The position numbers were made by a program, and so were the translations under genes. 64,000 nt of DNA from an uncultured Shimia sp. (GTDB taxonomy: Bacteria; Pseudomonadota; Alphaproteobacteria; Rhodobacterales; Rhodobacteraceae). The stretch is from NCBI RefSeq assembly GCF_947493595.1, contig NZ_CANLRL010000012.1, positions 16,561-80,560 of the forward strand, in the 5' to 3' direction. Under the pieces are notes generated by a model. That model was not told the origin of the DNA. It worked only from the letters and a program-made list of their open reading frames with translations, and ran no database searches. Of this stretch, positions 8,928 to 17,800 are shown piece by piece (the first letter of the stretch is position 1; every line of letters begins with the position of its first letter).

Positions 8928-10727
8928 ATGGATCAAAACTCAGCAGCGATCAAAGCACTGAAAGAGTTCGCGAAACTGCAAAATCCGGGCTACGCGTTCA
9001 TGATAGAAGCGCCTTGGGGAGCCGGCAAAACCCATCTCATTCGAGAGCAATTTGCTGCCGAACTGAAGTCAGGTGGAGCCAGATACGTGACACTGAATGG
9101 AGTGTCCAACCTCAAAGATTTTCGGCGGGCACTTCTCGCGGAGTCTGATGCTACAAAGCTGATCGAGGCTGCCGGATCTATCGGAAACACCTTCGGCAAG
9201 TTGGCGAAAGTTGGAAACGTCGGATCACTAATCCAAGATTCCGTTGAAAACCAGATGGTTAACAATCTGCCAAGGCTTTTGATTTTTGATGACGTTGAAC
9301 GGTGTGAGCTAGAACCGGGCGAGATCTTAGGAGCAATTAACGAATTCGTCGAGCATAAGAAAAAGAATGTTGTCCTGTGCGCTTGCCAAGAACGGATTGG
9401 TGGAGACGACGAAAATCAAAAACTGCAAAAATTCTTGAACCGAAAAGAAAAAGTTATCGGTCGAACCGTACATCTGGTTGCAGAGGCAGCGTCGGCTCTA
9501 CCAGCGTTAGTCGAGGCAATGCCAGATGGCCACGGTCGTGTGTGGCTTACAGCTAATTCAGGCCTCGTGCTCGAAGTGTTCGAAGACGCCAAGCACAGCA
9601 ACTTACGGGTCTTACGTCAATGTGTGCACGACTGCGGGCGGGTTATAGACGTTCTTGATGAAGACATACGGAACTCCACTACGGCTATGCTCATACTTGT
9701 CAGGACCTACTTGGCTTTATCCATGGCTGTCACGGTCGGTGAGCTGCAAATCAGCGACTTGGCAGAACGAGGCAACCATCGCAAGGTATTGAAACCGAAA
9801 GACGAGGGCGAGTGCCACCCACTTTACCTTTGCGCCGAAAACCACCCCCACGCCGAAATCTGGGCGGGCAGCGGAAGTGTCTTCCCAATTGAATTGGGAC
9901 GTTCCCTGATTGGAGTAGGCTACGAAGCGCCAGATGAAATAAATCAAGCCCTTCGCAGCACAGGACAATTTTCAGGGGAAAAGCAAAAAGCCCTATGGCA
10001 CCGCTTCGTTAAATGGCGGCGGATGTCTAAGGCCGACCTTGAAAATACCTACAACGAGGCTCACACGTTCGTTCTGAAGGCCGATGAAATTGAGCCCGGA
10101 CCATACATCCATGTTGCACATGATCTTCTTTCAATAGAAGAAGCGTCTGGCGGTGACATTGATAAGCTATTGAAAGAGATCGAAGGCCAGATCGACGCTC
10201 TCGCTGCCAACAAGAGAATTCCAGCGGCTGCATACGGGAAGGGCTTTGGATGGAGCTCTGATAATGGAACATTCTCCTATGGAGGCTATGCGTTCGACAT
10301 CGAGTCAAATGTAGCAGCGCAAATTGTAGAACGCATGAGACAACATCAGAAGAAGGCCTACGACGATACGGTATCGATGGAAGCGGAGCGCCTTCTAAAA
10401 CTGGTTCAATCGGATATTGAGGCCTTTGGCCGCGAGTTTTCGGGCCAAAGTGGGCGTGCTGACTACTATTCCGTTGAAATACTTCATGAACTTGACGCCA
10501 AAAAATTCAGCGAAGCAATATTCAAACAACTGACCGCCGGTAAGTTCAATAGTGCAGGCGAGTGTCTCAGCGCACTCTCTGACAGGCACCGCGGAAAGGA
10601 TTTCGCAAAAGAAGTCGATTGGGCAAGCACCGTGAAAGAAGAACTTGAGTGTCTGGCAAAAGAAACCAGTGCCACAGAAACAGCGCGAATGGATTGGTTC
10701 TTACGTCATCATTGGCGTTTCCCGTAA
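8928..10727 (+). CDS. KAP-like P-loop NTPase
   Basis: A 599-aa predicted cytosolic ATPase. Walker A is EAPWGAGKT (Lys34, Thr35), with the Trp-Gly pair before the glycine that is common in KAP-type NTPases. Walker B is RLLIFDDVERC (Asp121, Asp122). The N-terminal 250 residues form the NTPase core, and the C-terminal 350 residues look helical and charged with no motif I know. No transmembrane insertion is apparent, unlike many KAP proteins. KAP NTPases include the F-plasmid phage-exclusion protein PifA and several defence-associated ATPases, so an antiphage role is a reasonable inference from fold and island location. It has no operon partner. The start ATG follows GAGTCGAAG. Confidence 0.75.
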   Translation: MDQNSAAIKALKEFAKLQNPGYAFMIEAPWGAGKTHLIREQFAAELKSGGARYVTLNGVSNLKDFRRALLAESDATKLIEAAGSIGNTFGKLAKVGNVGSLIQDSVENQMVNNLPRLLIFDDVERCELEPGEILGAINEFVEHKKKNVVLCACQERIGGDDENQKLQKFLNRKEKVIGRTVHLVAEAASALPALVEAMPDGHGRVWLTANSGLVLEVFEDAKHSNLRVLRQCVHDCGRVIDVLDEDIRNSTTAMLILVRTYLALSMAVTVGELQISDLAERGNHRKVLKPKDEGECHPLYLCAENHPHAEIWAGSGSVFPIELGRSLIGVGYEAPDEINQALRSTGQFSGEKQKALWHRFVKWRRMSKADLENTYNEAHTFVLKADEIEPGPYIHVAHDLLSIEEASGGDIDKLLKEIEGQIDALAANKRIPAAAYGKGFGWSSDNGTFSYGGYAFDIESNVAAQIVERMRQHQKKAYDDTVSMEAERLLKLVQSDIEAFGREFSGQSGRADYYSVEILHELDAKKFSEAIFKQLTAGKFNSAGECLSALSDRHRGKDFAKEVDWASTVKEELECLAKETSATETARMDWFLRHHWRFP

Positions 10728-11811
10728 ATTTCCGAGGAGTCTCTTCCGTTCCGAAAGGCGGCATGGCTTCAAGCACGGCGAGGCACTTTCAATTGCAATC
10801 TCACACACGGCCAGCAAGCTGGATTGGATGTGAGAAAATCAGGCATCTAAACATAGTAATGGCGGCAAAGAACCATGATGCTCTATCTGGAGACCAGATT
10901 GATTGGACTGGATAAGAATTGAAGATCTAGAATGTCAGATTGGGCATCTACTGTTATTCAATCTGGTCTCGGCTTGCCGTCACGAGCGCAGCGAGTGATT
11001 AGGCGCTTAGATGATCTCATTGGTCATAGTGCCGCGAAGCGACCAACAGCTCCGTTGTCGCTGTTGATCTCAGTTTTTTTGATCTATCGGATAAGATAAG
11101 ATACTAATAATGTTGATTAAATCATATTTCTTTTAAGTGGTCTCTAGACACACTTCTCCTTCCGAGGAGGAGAAGCGCAAATTGAGCAGGTCTGGCTCAA
11201 CTAACATTTCGGATCTGACGATTGCTGCTCAGCAGCTCAGTTGGCGGTCAGCCTGTCTCAACTTACGTCATGCCTTCAAACTGGCGGCTAGTCTGTGATC
11301 AAACACAGCGGCGAGTACGATCCAAAAGCAGTCTCGCGGCGACTAGGCAGGTCGATTAAGTGTCATCTCCTGCATCGTGACAGATCATTTCTATTCTTCA
11401 AAGCTTCGTGTGAAAACCATTCCAGTAGACGCTTGACTATCGCTTTGACTCCCCGGTCTTCTGTCTTGCCGGGTCGAGGGTAATCCGCTCACTTCGCCGT
11501 GTCGGCCAACGCTTGTTGTTTTGAAAACCCCGATCACCCACGTCTGAATTCGTTTAGGTTGGCAGGTCGAGCACCTCTGACTCTTCCACGATCTGGCTTA
11601 TCTGCGCTGATTATCAAATGTCGTTGAGAACCAAACTCTCAACTCACTGCTATTTATACACTCGGCACCGTCAAAACGCCGGAAAACCGAATTTTTCTTT
11701 CGAATATTCTTGCTTTATCCAGCGATCCACGCAACAAAATTGCGCCCCGCCTGACCCAAGTCTGACGCGCTGTAACGCTCTTATAAATACAATGAACACA
11801 GAGAGTTACAC
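10728..11811. other. 1.1-kb gene-poor island segment with a hairpin
   Basis: No confident gene. A 55-codon frame starts at the ATG at 10932 (MSDWASTVIQSGLGLPSRAQ) and has no recognised relatives. CTTCTCCT at 11153-11160 pairs with AGGAGAAG at 11168-11175, forming an 8-bp hairpin without a T-tract. The last 150 bp contain TTATAAAT near 11780, a possible -10 element for the gene at 11812. Confidence 0.4.
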
Positions 11812-12018
11812 ATGACATCAAAGACCACACCAATGAACTTCCGCGTCCCACCTGATCTCAAGCAGGACTTTGAGCACACCTGTCGGTCACTGAATCTGCC
11901 GATGAGCGCGCAGCTCATATTCATGATCCGCGAGTTCGTAGACCGCGAAGCGCTCAAGTCCCGGCAAAAGTCAGATGACTACGACGGCCCGATTTCATTT
12001 TACATCACCGACATTTAA
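11812..12018 (+). CDS. Small ribbon-helix-helix DNA-binding protein
   Basis: A 68-aa protein whose first half fits the MetJ/Arc ribbon-helix-helix fold: a short beta strand (PMNFRVPPDLKQDFEH) followed by two helices (CRSLNLPMSAQLIFMIREFV). Such proteins act as DNA-binding dimers, for example antitoxins of RelB/DinJ type or plasmid regulators. The next gene starts 14 bp downstream on the same strand with AGGAG before it, so the two are probably one operon. The downstream product does not look like a known toxin, so I do not call this a toxin-antitoxin pair. Confidence 0.65.
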   Translation: MTSKTTPMNFRVPPDLKQDFEHTCRSLNLPMSAQLIFMIREFVDREALKSRQKSDDYDGPISFYITDI

Positions 12019-12032
12019 CGAGGAGTGCCAGC

Positions 12033-12338
12033 ATGAAGACATTCAAAGAACTGATGGCCGAGCCTGAACAGCTCGACGAACGCGTCTTGAGAAGTGGTAC
12101 CATTGCCGCTCTTGCGGCGAAGTCAGCTGCGGCAGGCACCAAAGCCGAAAAGTCGTTCAAGCAAGCTCAGGCAGCGCTAGATGACAACCAACGCAGAGAC
12201 GATGTCCACACGCAGCTAGACGCGATCAACGCTGCTCTCAGAGCTTTGATCGACGCTCACAGGCACCAGACGCGGCAGATCCGGCACCACATGGCAATGG
12301 ATGCTGCCGGACATTTGTCGAAGAAGACAAAGCGATAA
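12033..12338 (+). CDS. Small hypothetical protein co-transcribed with the RHH regulator
   Basis: A 101-aa product that is Ala/Gln-rich and predicted mostly helical, possibly coiled coil in the middle (AALAAKSAAAGTKAEKSF, DDVHTQLDAINAALRALI). It has a basic C-terminus (KKTKR). A good ribosome site (GAGGAG) precedes the ATG. I do not recognise a family. The tight spacing to the RHH gene suggests a joint function, perhaps in replication, partition or recombination control of the island. Confidence 0.55.
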   Translation: MKTFKELMAEPEQLDERVLRSGTIAALAAKSAAAGTKAEKSFKQAQAALDDNQRRDDVHTQLDAINAALRALIDAHRHQTRQIRHHMAMDAAGHLSKKTKR

Positions 12339-12385
12339 CGCCAGAAGCACTGCAAACGGCAGAAACGTCATTTCCGGCTATGCCA

Positions 12386-12997
12386 TCAAATCATCTGCAC
12401 TAGCCGCTTCTTCGCGTCCGTGTCACCTTCGATGTAGCGCTGAGTCATGGACAAGCTTGAATGCCCTGCCAGCTCTTGAACATCTCGTAGTGACCCGCCC
12501 GCTTGAACGACTTTCTTCGCGGCATTGGTGATGAACGTCCGTCGCCCACTGTGGCTGCTAGCACCGATAAAGCCTAGATCTCGATACCAGTGCTGAAACA
12601 TGTTCACGATGACCTGTGCGGGAGTACTGTCGCTCCGCTCGGTGCTGATGATAGAGCGCTCAGGCAGCGGTGGTGCGTCACGTCTGACACGCTTTGATGC
12701 ACAGACAGTCATCCACGCTTCAAGCGCCTTTCTCAGATCCCGGTTCATTGGAATGATGCGACCACTGCGACCTTTGCTTGTTCGATCGGTCAGCTCGATA
12801 TGACCTGCAATGTCGCCGTCTGCGTTCATGACAGACGACCAGCGTAAGCCCGCGACTTCTTTCGCTCTTAGCCCGGCTTTGACGGTCAGCAGAAAAATGA
12901 CTTTGTTTCGATCTGCATTGCGCCGCGTCTCAAGGTGCCGAAGCACCGCCTGAACTTGAGCGTTCGTGAGAACTTTCGCTTGTTTGCCTTGTGCCAT
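12386..12997 (-). CDS. Short tyrosine recombinase (catalytic domain only)
   Basis: A 203-aa integrase-family protein consisting essentially of the catalytic domain. Catalytic residues are present: Arg44 (AGLRAKEVAGLRW), a Lys in TSKGRSGRIIPM, His149 and Arg152 (SSHSGRRTF), His179 (LAGHSSLSM) and the nucleophile Tyr188 (TQRYIEG). The N-terminal arm-binding and SAM-like domains of full integrases are missing, as in other small plasmid or island recombinases of this size. It is convergent with the RHH pair. It may be a resolvase-like enzyme or the relic of a second element nested in the island. Confidence 0.88.
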   Translation of the reverse strand: MAQGKQAKVLTNAQVQAVLRHLETRRNADRNKVIFLLTVKAGLRAKEVAGLRWSSVMNADGDIAGHIELTDRTSKGRSGRIIPMNRDLRKALEAWMTVCASKRVRRDAPPLPERSIISTERSDSTPAQVIVNMFQHWYRDLGFIGASSHSGRRTFITNAAKKVVQAGGSLRDVQELAGHSSLSMTQRYIEGDTDAKKRLVQMI

Positions 12998-13199
12998 GTC
13001 GGACCCATTATGAAATTGCGATTACATGCAAGATTCTAACAGGTGCCTCCGGGCTGCATAGTGGTCTCTGAAAACTACTCAATAAATGCAGTGGGTTGCT
13101 CGATTTGATTATGGAACTTAGTTTCCATAATCAGGTTCATCCAGTGCTCCGAGAGCGCTCGACTTGCGCACCTCAATACTTGAGGTGCGCAAAGCACAC

Positions 13200-13742
13200 T
13201 TAGTGAACGGTAATATCTTCATGTCTAAATGACGTGCACCCAGCAGATTCATAGAATTTATGATTATCTTCTATGACGTTAGCGAGAACAGACCCGATTT
13301 CTGACCACTCTTCAAACTTGACTCTTGAAGACACTTTTCTTGCAATCGAGCGTCGAACTCCGTCATAGCAAAAAGTTAAATGCTCAAAGTCCTCTGAAAA
13401 TTCACAAGTGTAGAACTCTTCTTCGTAAGCATGCAGAAAATCTGTTATCATGCTCGCAGCTTCTTCGTCTGCTTCGAACGACCCGATATGAGTCAAGTTA
13501 GTCCAAATGTGGTTGGACATCATTTCATCATTTGCTTTCAAACAATCTGTCAGATCGGCATCGACAATATTGATCGTGAGCGTGCTTGTTTCTGACGCAT
13601 AGTGCGCGACGAGATGCTTTCGACCGTCTAAGACATTGAATTTCGGAACAAAATTACTCATCTTCGGACCATGCATGACCGAGTACTTGTTCGCAAAATT
13701 GCTGACAGAAGATCCATTAAAAAGTTTTGAAATTGTGCTCAT
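13200..13742 (-). CDS. Orphan hypothetical protein (180 aa)
   Basis: I do not recognise this protein. It is acidic, with many Asp and Glu residues in the middle (SFEADEEAAS, HAYEEEFYTCEF). It has no signal peptide or membrane segment and four Cys residues that do not form an obvious metal site. Its base composition is clearly more AT-rich than the flanking chromosome, in keeping with island cargo. No partner gene is adjacent. Confidence 0.5.
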   Translation of the reverse strand: MSTISKLFNGSSVSNFANKYSVMHGPKMSNFVPKFNVLDGRKHLVAHYASETSTLTINIVDADLTDCLKANDEMMSNHIWTNLTHIGSFEADEEAASMITDFLHAYEEEFYTCEFSEDFEHLTFCYDGVRRSIARKVSSRVKFEEWSEIGSVLANVIEDNHKFYESAGCTSFRHEDITVH

Positions 13743-14664
13743 TGTTTTGACCTTTTTGATTTCGCAAGCGCAGAAAAACTCTGCAACTCGAGCTGATTTA
13801 ATTTGGGGATTAGATTTTCAGACACAGCGAAAACACAGCACTACAATCTGCTGCTTGCTAGCGAACAATCACACACGTACTACATGCGTGCGCTTTCAAC
13901 GATGTCTTGCAAAATGCTGTATACAGACATGCGCTACATGTCTGAGCGCTTCCTTCTTAATACAGGAAGCGCCCTCTTTTTAGAGGTAATCCTCCTCGAT
14001 TGTCAAGTTTTATTTTATAATGATCTACATTTTGCTCAAATCGAACCCACGGTACCAGAAATAGCGGCAAGGAAACTGACGCATTCTTGAGCCTCACCAG
14101 CTACCATTCCACAAACCGATTTGGGGCTGGCCGATATTTTGCCATTCCGGATACAGGCAGCGCCCCTAGATTTCGAGCATGATTGAGAATACGCGACCGA
14201 CTTAACAAACCCCAAGACTTCATGCGCCAACGCCAAAACAAGGCACGCTCCGCTCAAACCTGAACAAGGGGTTTAGAAGATCTCTCAGTGCACCTTCGAT
14301 GCACAGTGCTGCGCACTGTCACATACTCTTAGATCTCTTAGATGTACTGACACTTACAGCTCTGCTGCCTGTCACTTAGAAACAATAATATTCATTTTTA
14401 AGCGACATCGCTATTATACCAAAGCCAGCGACAATGTCAAGCAAATTCGAGGGTATCGCATTGAAAATGAACGATAAAGTGCCATTTCCTGGCTCACCGC
14501 CTGCTCTTCGCTTCTGAATTGGTAAAGTCGTCTGATTTTGATGTTTCTGGCGAAAGCTGACAAGATATTACCCAACAATTACAATACCTTACAGAGCACT
14601 CGATAGTTACACACTCAACTACACACAATCGAATAACTATCTGATATCATTATTTGTCCTCGCT
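13743..14664. other. AT-rich right end of the island without genes
   Basis: 922 bp with no confident gene. It holds a structured stretch ending in a terminator-like hairpin (13924-13985, listed separately). It also holds a palindrome ACAGTGC-TGC-GCACTGT at 14303-14319 and short repeats such as CTTAGAT near 14330-14345. Repeats close to attR could be integrase arm sites, but I cannot show this. Confidence 0.4.
13860..13985 (+). ncRNA. Candidate small RNA with two hairpins and a terminator
   Basis: Two consecutive perfect hairpins: CAGACATG (13924-13931) with CATGTCTG (13937-13944), and GCGCTTCCT (13946-13954) with AGGAAGCGC (13964-13972). The second is followed by CCCTCTTTTT, giving an intrinsic terminator on the plus strand. 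No gene on that strand ends nearby, so the terminator needs another transcript. The 5' end is a guess. It lies about 120 bp upstream of, and divergent from, the orphan gene ending at 13200. Confidence 0.4.
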
Positions 14665-14709
14665 ATCATAATCCGCGTGTCCGGGGTTCAAGTCCCTGTA
14701 CCGCCACCA
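14665..14709 (+). repeat. attR: right direct repeat of the island (tRNA-Met 3' fragment)
   Basis: 45 bp identical to 3684-3728. It lacks the 5' half of the tRNA and cannot fold into a tRNA, so it is an attachment-site scar and not a gene. Confidence 0.93.
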
Positions 14710-14718
14710 AGAATTCCA

Positions 14719-14755
14719 AAGCCCGGATGGATCGCCATCCGGGCTTTTCTTTTGC
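14719..14755 (+). terminator. Terminator, probably the original tRNA-Met terminator
   Basis: A perfect 12-bp stem AAGCCCGGATGG (14719-14730) with CCATCCGGGCTT (14735-14746), loop ATCG, then TTCTTTT. It lies 9 bp beyond attR, so before island insertion it would have followed the tRNA directly. Confidence 0.88.
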
Positions 14756-14773
14756 CTCAAATGCCTCGTTACA

Positions 14774-14814
14774 AAAGAGTGCGGCGGGCCCTTTGGGCCC
14801 GCCGCACTCTTTTT
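14774..14814. terminator. Strong bidirectional terminator
   Basis: An 18-bp perfect stem (14774-14791 with 14795-14812), loop TTT, flanked by A-runs on the left and T-runs on the right. It can terminate the leftward indolepyruvate oxidoreductase gene ending at 14845 and any rightward transcript leaving the tRNA/island. Confidence 0.88.
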
Positions 14815-14844
14815 GCCTAAAACCGCCTTCGAACAGGGCGAGCG

Positions 14845-17800
14845 TTAGTGTTTTGCCGACAACATCGCTTCCAACATCATTGCACTCTTGCGCGCTATAT
14901 CTGCGGCCTCCTCACGAACCACGCCATATCCACGGATGTCTTTTGGTGCAGTCAAAAGCGCCCAACAGGTCTCATGGTCCTTTTTGCAGTAACCCCTCTC
15001 AACCAAATCAAGAACACTTTCAAACCACTCCAGCAGGTCACGATCCAATTTACGATCCGCACTAAACCTAAACGGGTCCGCGACCGAGCCACGCAAAACA
15101 CGCGCCTTCGCCAGCACCCCGAGCACCGGGCGCATCCATGGCCCCAGCTTGATCTTCTTTGGGCGGCCTTGTGAATCACGCCCAAGGGGCAAAATTGGCG
15201 GCGCCATGTGGTAATTCACCTTAAAGTCGCCCTCGAACTCCGCCTTCAAACGCGCGGCAAAACCAGCATCCAATTGAAGACGTGCAACCTCATACTCATC
15301 TTTATAGGCCATGAGTTTGAACAGAGACTTTGCAGCCTCGACCAGCAGCTCTTCTGGCAACACCTGTGCCAGCGCCGTCATGCGATCCTCAAACCGTGCC
15401 GCATAAGACGCGCTTTGATAGTCAGTCAGGAAAGCGGACCGCTTTGCGATCACAGATTCTGAGGCTTCCGTAGCATAGGGCGTCGCCAGCGATATCGCCT
15501 CCGGATCATGCGCAAGCACCCGCCCGATATCAAACGCTTTGGCGTTTTTCTCCACAGCAACGCCGTTAAGAAGGATCGCCTGTTTTAGAGCGACTTCACT
15601 CACTGGCACCAGCCCACGCTGGTAGGCAAATCCAAGCATCATCACATTGGCAAACACGCTATCCCCCATGAGCTTTTCTGCCATCTTGTTCGCGTTGAGA
15701 GCGCGTACATTATCTGCGCCAACCGCCTTGCGAATAACCTGCTCGCGCAAGCCAACCTTTAGGTCTGCATCGCGATTGAGCACCAGATCACCCGTTGGCA
15801 TTTCCGCCGTATTCAGCACAACCTGTGCACCCTTGCGATAGTGCACGCTGGCCTTGGGCGCAGAACTTACCACCACGTCACAACCAATCACCGCATCCGC
15901 GGCGCCGCTTTCAATGCGCACCTGGTTCACAGCTGCCGGGCTGGTCCCTAGACGGATGTAGCTCAGCACCGTGCCAAATTTCTGCGCGAAACCGGTGAAG
16001 TCCAGCACCGAACTCCCCAACCCCTCCAAATGCGCAGCCATTGTGATCAAGGCCCCAACGGTCACAACCCCAGTGCCTCCCACGCCAGTCACCAGCAAAT
16101 CAAAAGGCTTGTCCAACGCCGGCACCGCAGGTGTCGGCACCTTGGTCAACAACGCAGTCACGTCAACCTCTGCACCATCCTTCCGACGTCGCTTGGCCCC
16201 GGTCACCGTCACGAAGCTTGGACAAAATCCATCAACACAAGAGAAATCTTTGTTACATGTCGAGAGGTTGATCTTGCGCTTCCGGCCAAATTCGGTCTCC
16301 ACCGGCTCCACGCTCAGGCAATTGGACGCTTTTGAGCAGTCCCCACAACCTTCACAAACCAAATCGTTGATAAAGGCAAAAGTATCCGGATCTTCCATGG
16401 TGCCACGCTTGCGACGGCGACGTTTTTCCGTCGCACAGGTCTGCTCGTAAATCAGCAGCGTCACACCTTCGACGTCTCGCAGTTCGCGCTGCACCGGATC
16501 CATGTCTTTGCGGTCATGGAAAGATGTGTCCGGCGGGAAATCTCCTTTGGAAAATTTGGAAATGTCGTCACTGACCAAGGCGATCCGCGCCACACCCTCG
16601 GCGCGCGCATTCCAAGCGATGCCGTGCACCGAAACAGGACCGTCTACAGGCTGCCCACCGGTCATTGCCACCGCGTCATTGAACAGAACTTTGTAGGTGA
16701 TATTGGCCTTTGCGGCCACCGCTTGGCGGATTGCAAGCGAACCGGAGTGATACCAAGTCCCTTCACCCAGGTTTTGGAAGATATGCTTGTTACCATTGTA
16801 CTTTTGCGCAACAGCCACAGGCACGCCTTCTCCACCCATCTGGGCGTACCCCCCGGTATCCCGGTTCATCCAGCTGGCCATCACGTGACAGCCAATGCCA
16901 CTCATTGCTTTAGACCCATCAGGCAATTTGGTGGAAGTATTATGCGGACAACCGGAACAGAAATACGGTGTTCGGTTCGCTCCGGAAACATTTAGCACAG
17001 GCGGCTGCTCTTCGGTAAGCGCCTTTGCCTTCTCAAGCAGACCTTCCTCGGGGAACAAACGTGCCAACCGTTCTGCAACCACCGGAACCAGAACTTTTGG
17101 AGACAATTCCCCAGTCCAAGGCAACAGCGGATCGCCTGCGGCCCGGTGTTTGCCAACCATCTTCTCCGGCTTATCACCCGGCCAGTCATAGAAGTACTCT
17201 TTGAACTGGCTCTCAATAATGCCACGCTTCTCTTCTACGACCAGCACTTCTGTTTTGCCGCGCACAAAGGCCAACGCGTCTCGGCGCGCCAATGGCCACA
17301 CCATACCCACCTTGTAGACGTCAATGCCCAGTCGCCGACACGTCGCCTCATCGAGCCCCAAAAGGCGCAGGGCCTCCATGAGGTCCAGATGCCCCTTACC
17401 GGTGGTCACAAAACCAAATGTAGCCTCCGGAATGTCATAGACGCGCTGATCAATTGGATTGGCTTCAACAAAAGCCTCCACGGCATTCAATTTATGTTCA
17501 ATGCGGGTTTCGATTTCCGGGCTGGGCAGATCGCTGGGGCGCACATGAAGACCGCCCGCGGGCATGTCAAATTCTGGCGTCACAAACGCTCGGTCCGGGA
17601 CCAATTCCACAGACCGCCCGGATTCCACCGTTTCAGAAATCGCCTTGAACCCAACCCAAGTGCCCGAGAAACGCGATAGCGCAATGCCGTATTCACCAAA
17701 AGCCTGATACTCATCAACACTTGCCGGATTTAGCGTCGGCATGAACCAGGACATAAACGCCACATCCGATTGGTGCGGCATCGAGGAACTGACACATCCG

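Larger units (their letters stand above)
3684..14709. mobile_element. tRNA-Met-integrated genomic island (about 11 kb)
   Basis: An element bounded by a perfect 45-bp direct repeat of the 3' half of tRNA-Met. A tyrosine integrase gene starts about 100 bp inside the left end and faces into the element, the usual arrangement for tRNA-targeting islands. The native-looking tRNA terminator lies just outside the right repeat at 14719, as expected if the island split the tRNA from its terminator. Cargo: BspA-like/RTX protein, KAP ATPase, small ribbon-helix-helix pair, second tyrosine recombinase, orphan 180-aa protein and long gene-poor stretches. There is no conjugation or phage structural gene, so it is non-autonomous or mobilised by other elements. 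Confidence 0.93.

Noticed and set aside
11812..12338. Classical toxin-antitoxin operon
   Set aside because: The first gene could be an antitoxin, but the second has no toxin-like feature, and the evidence is too thin to name it so.
14665..14709. Second tRNA-Met gene
   Set aside because: Only the 3' 45 nt are present; the acceptor 5' strand and D arm are missing, so it is the att scar.
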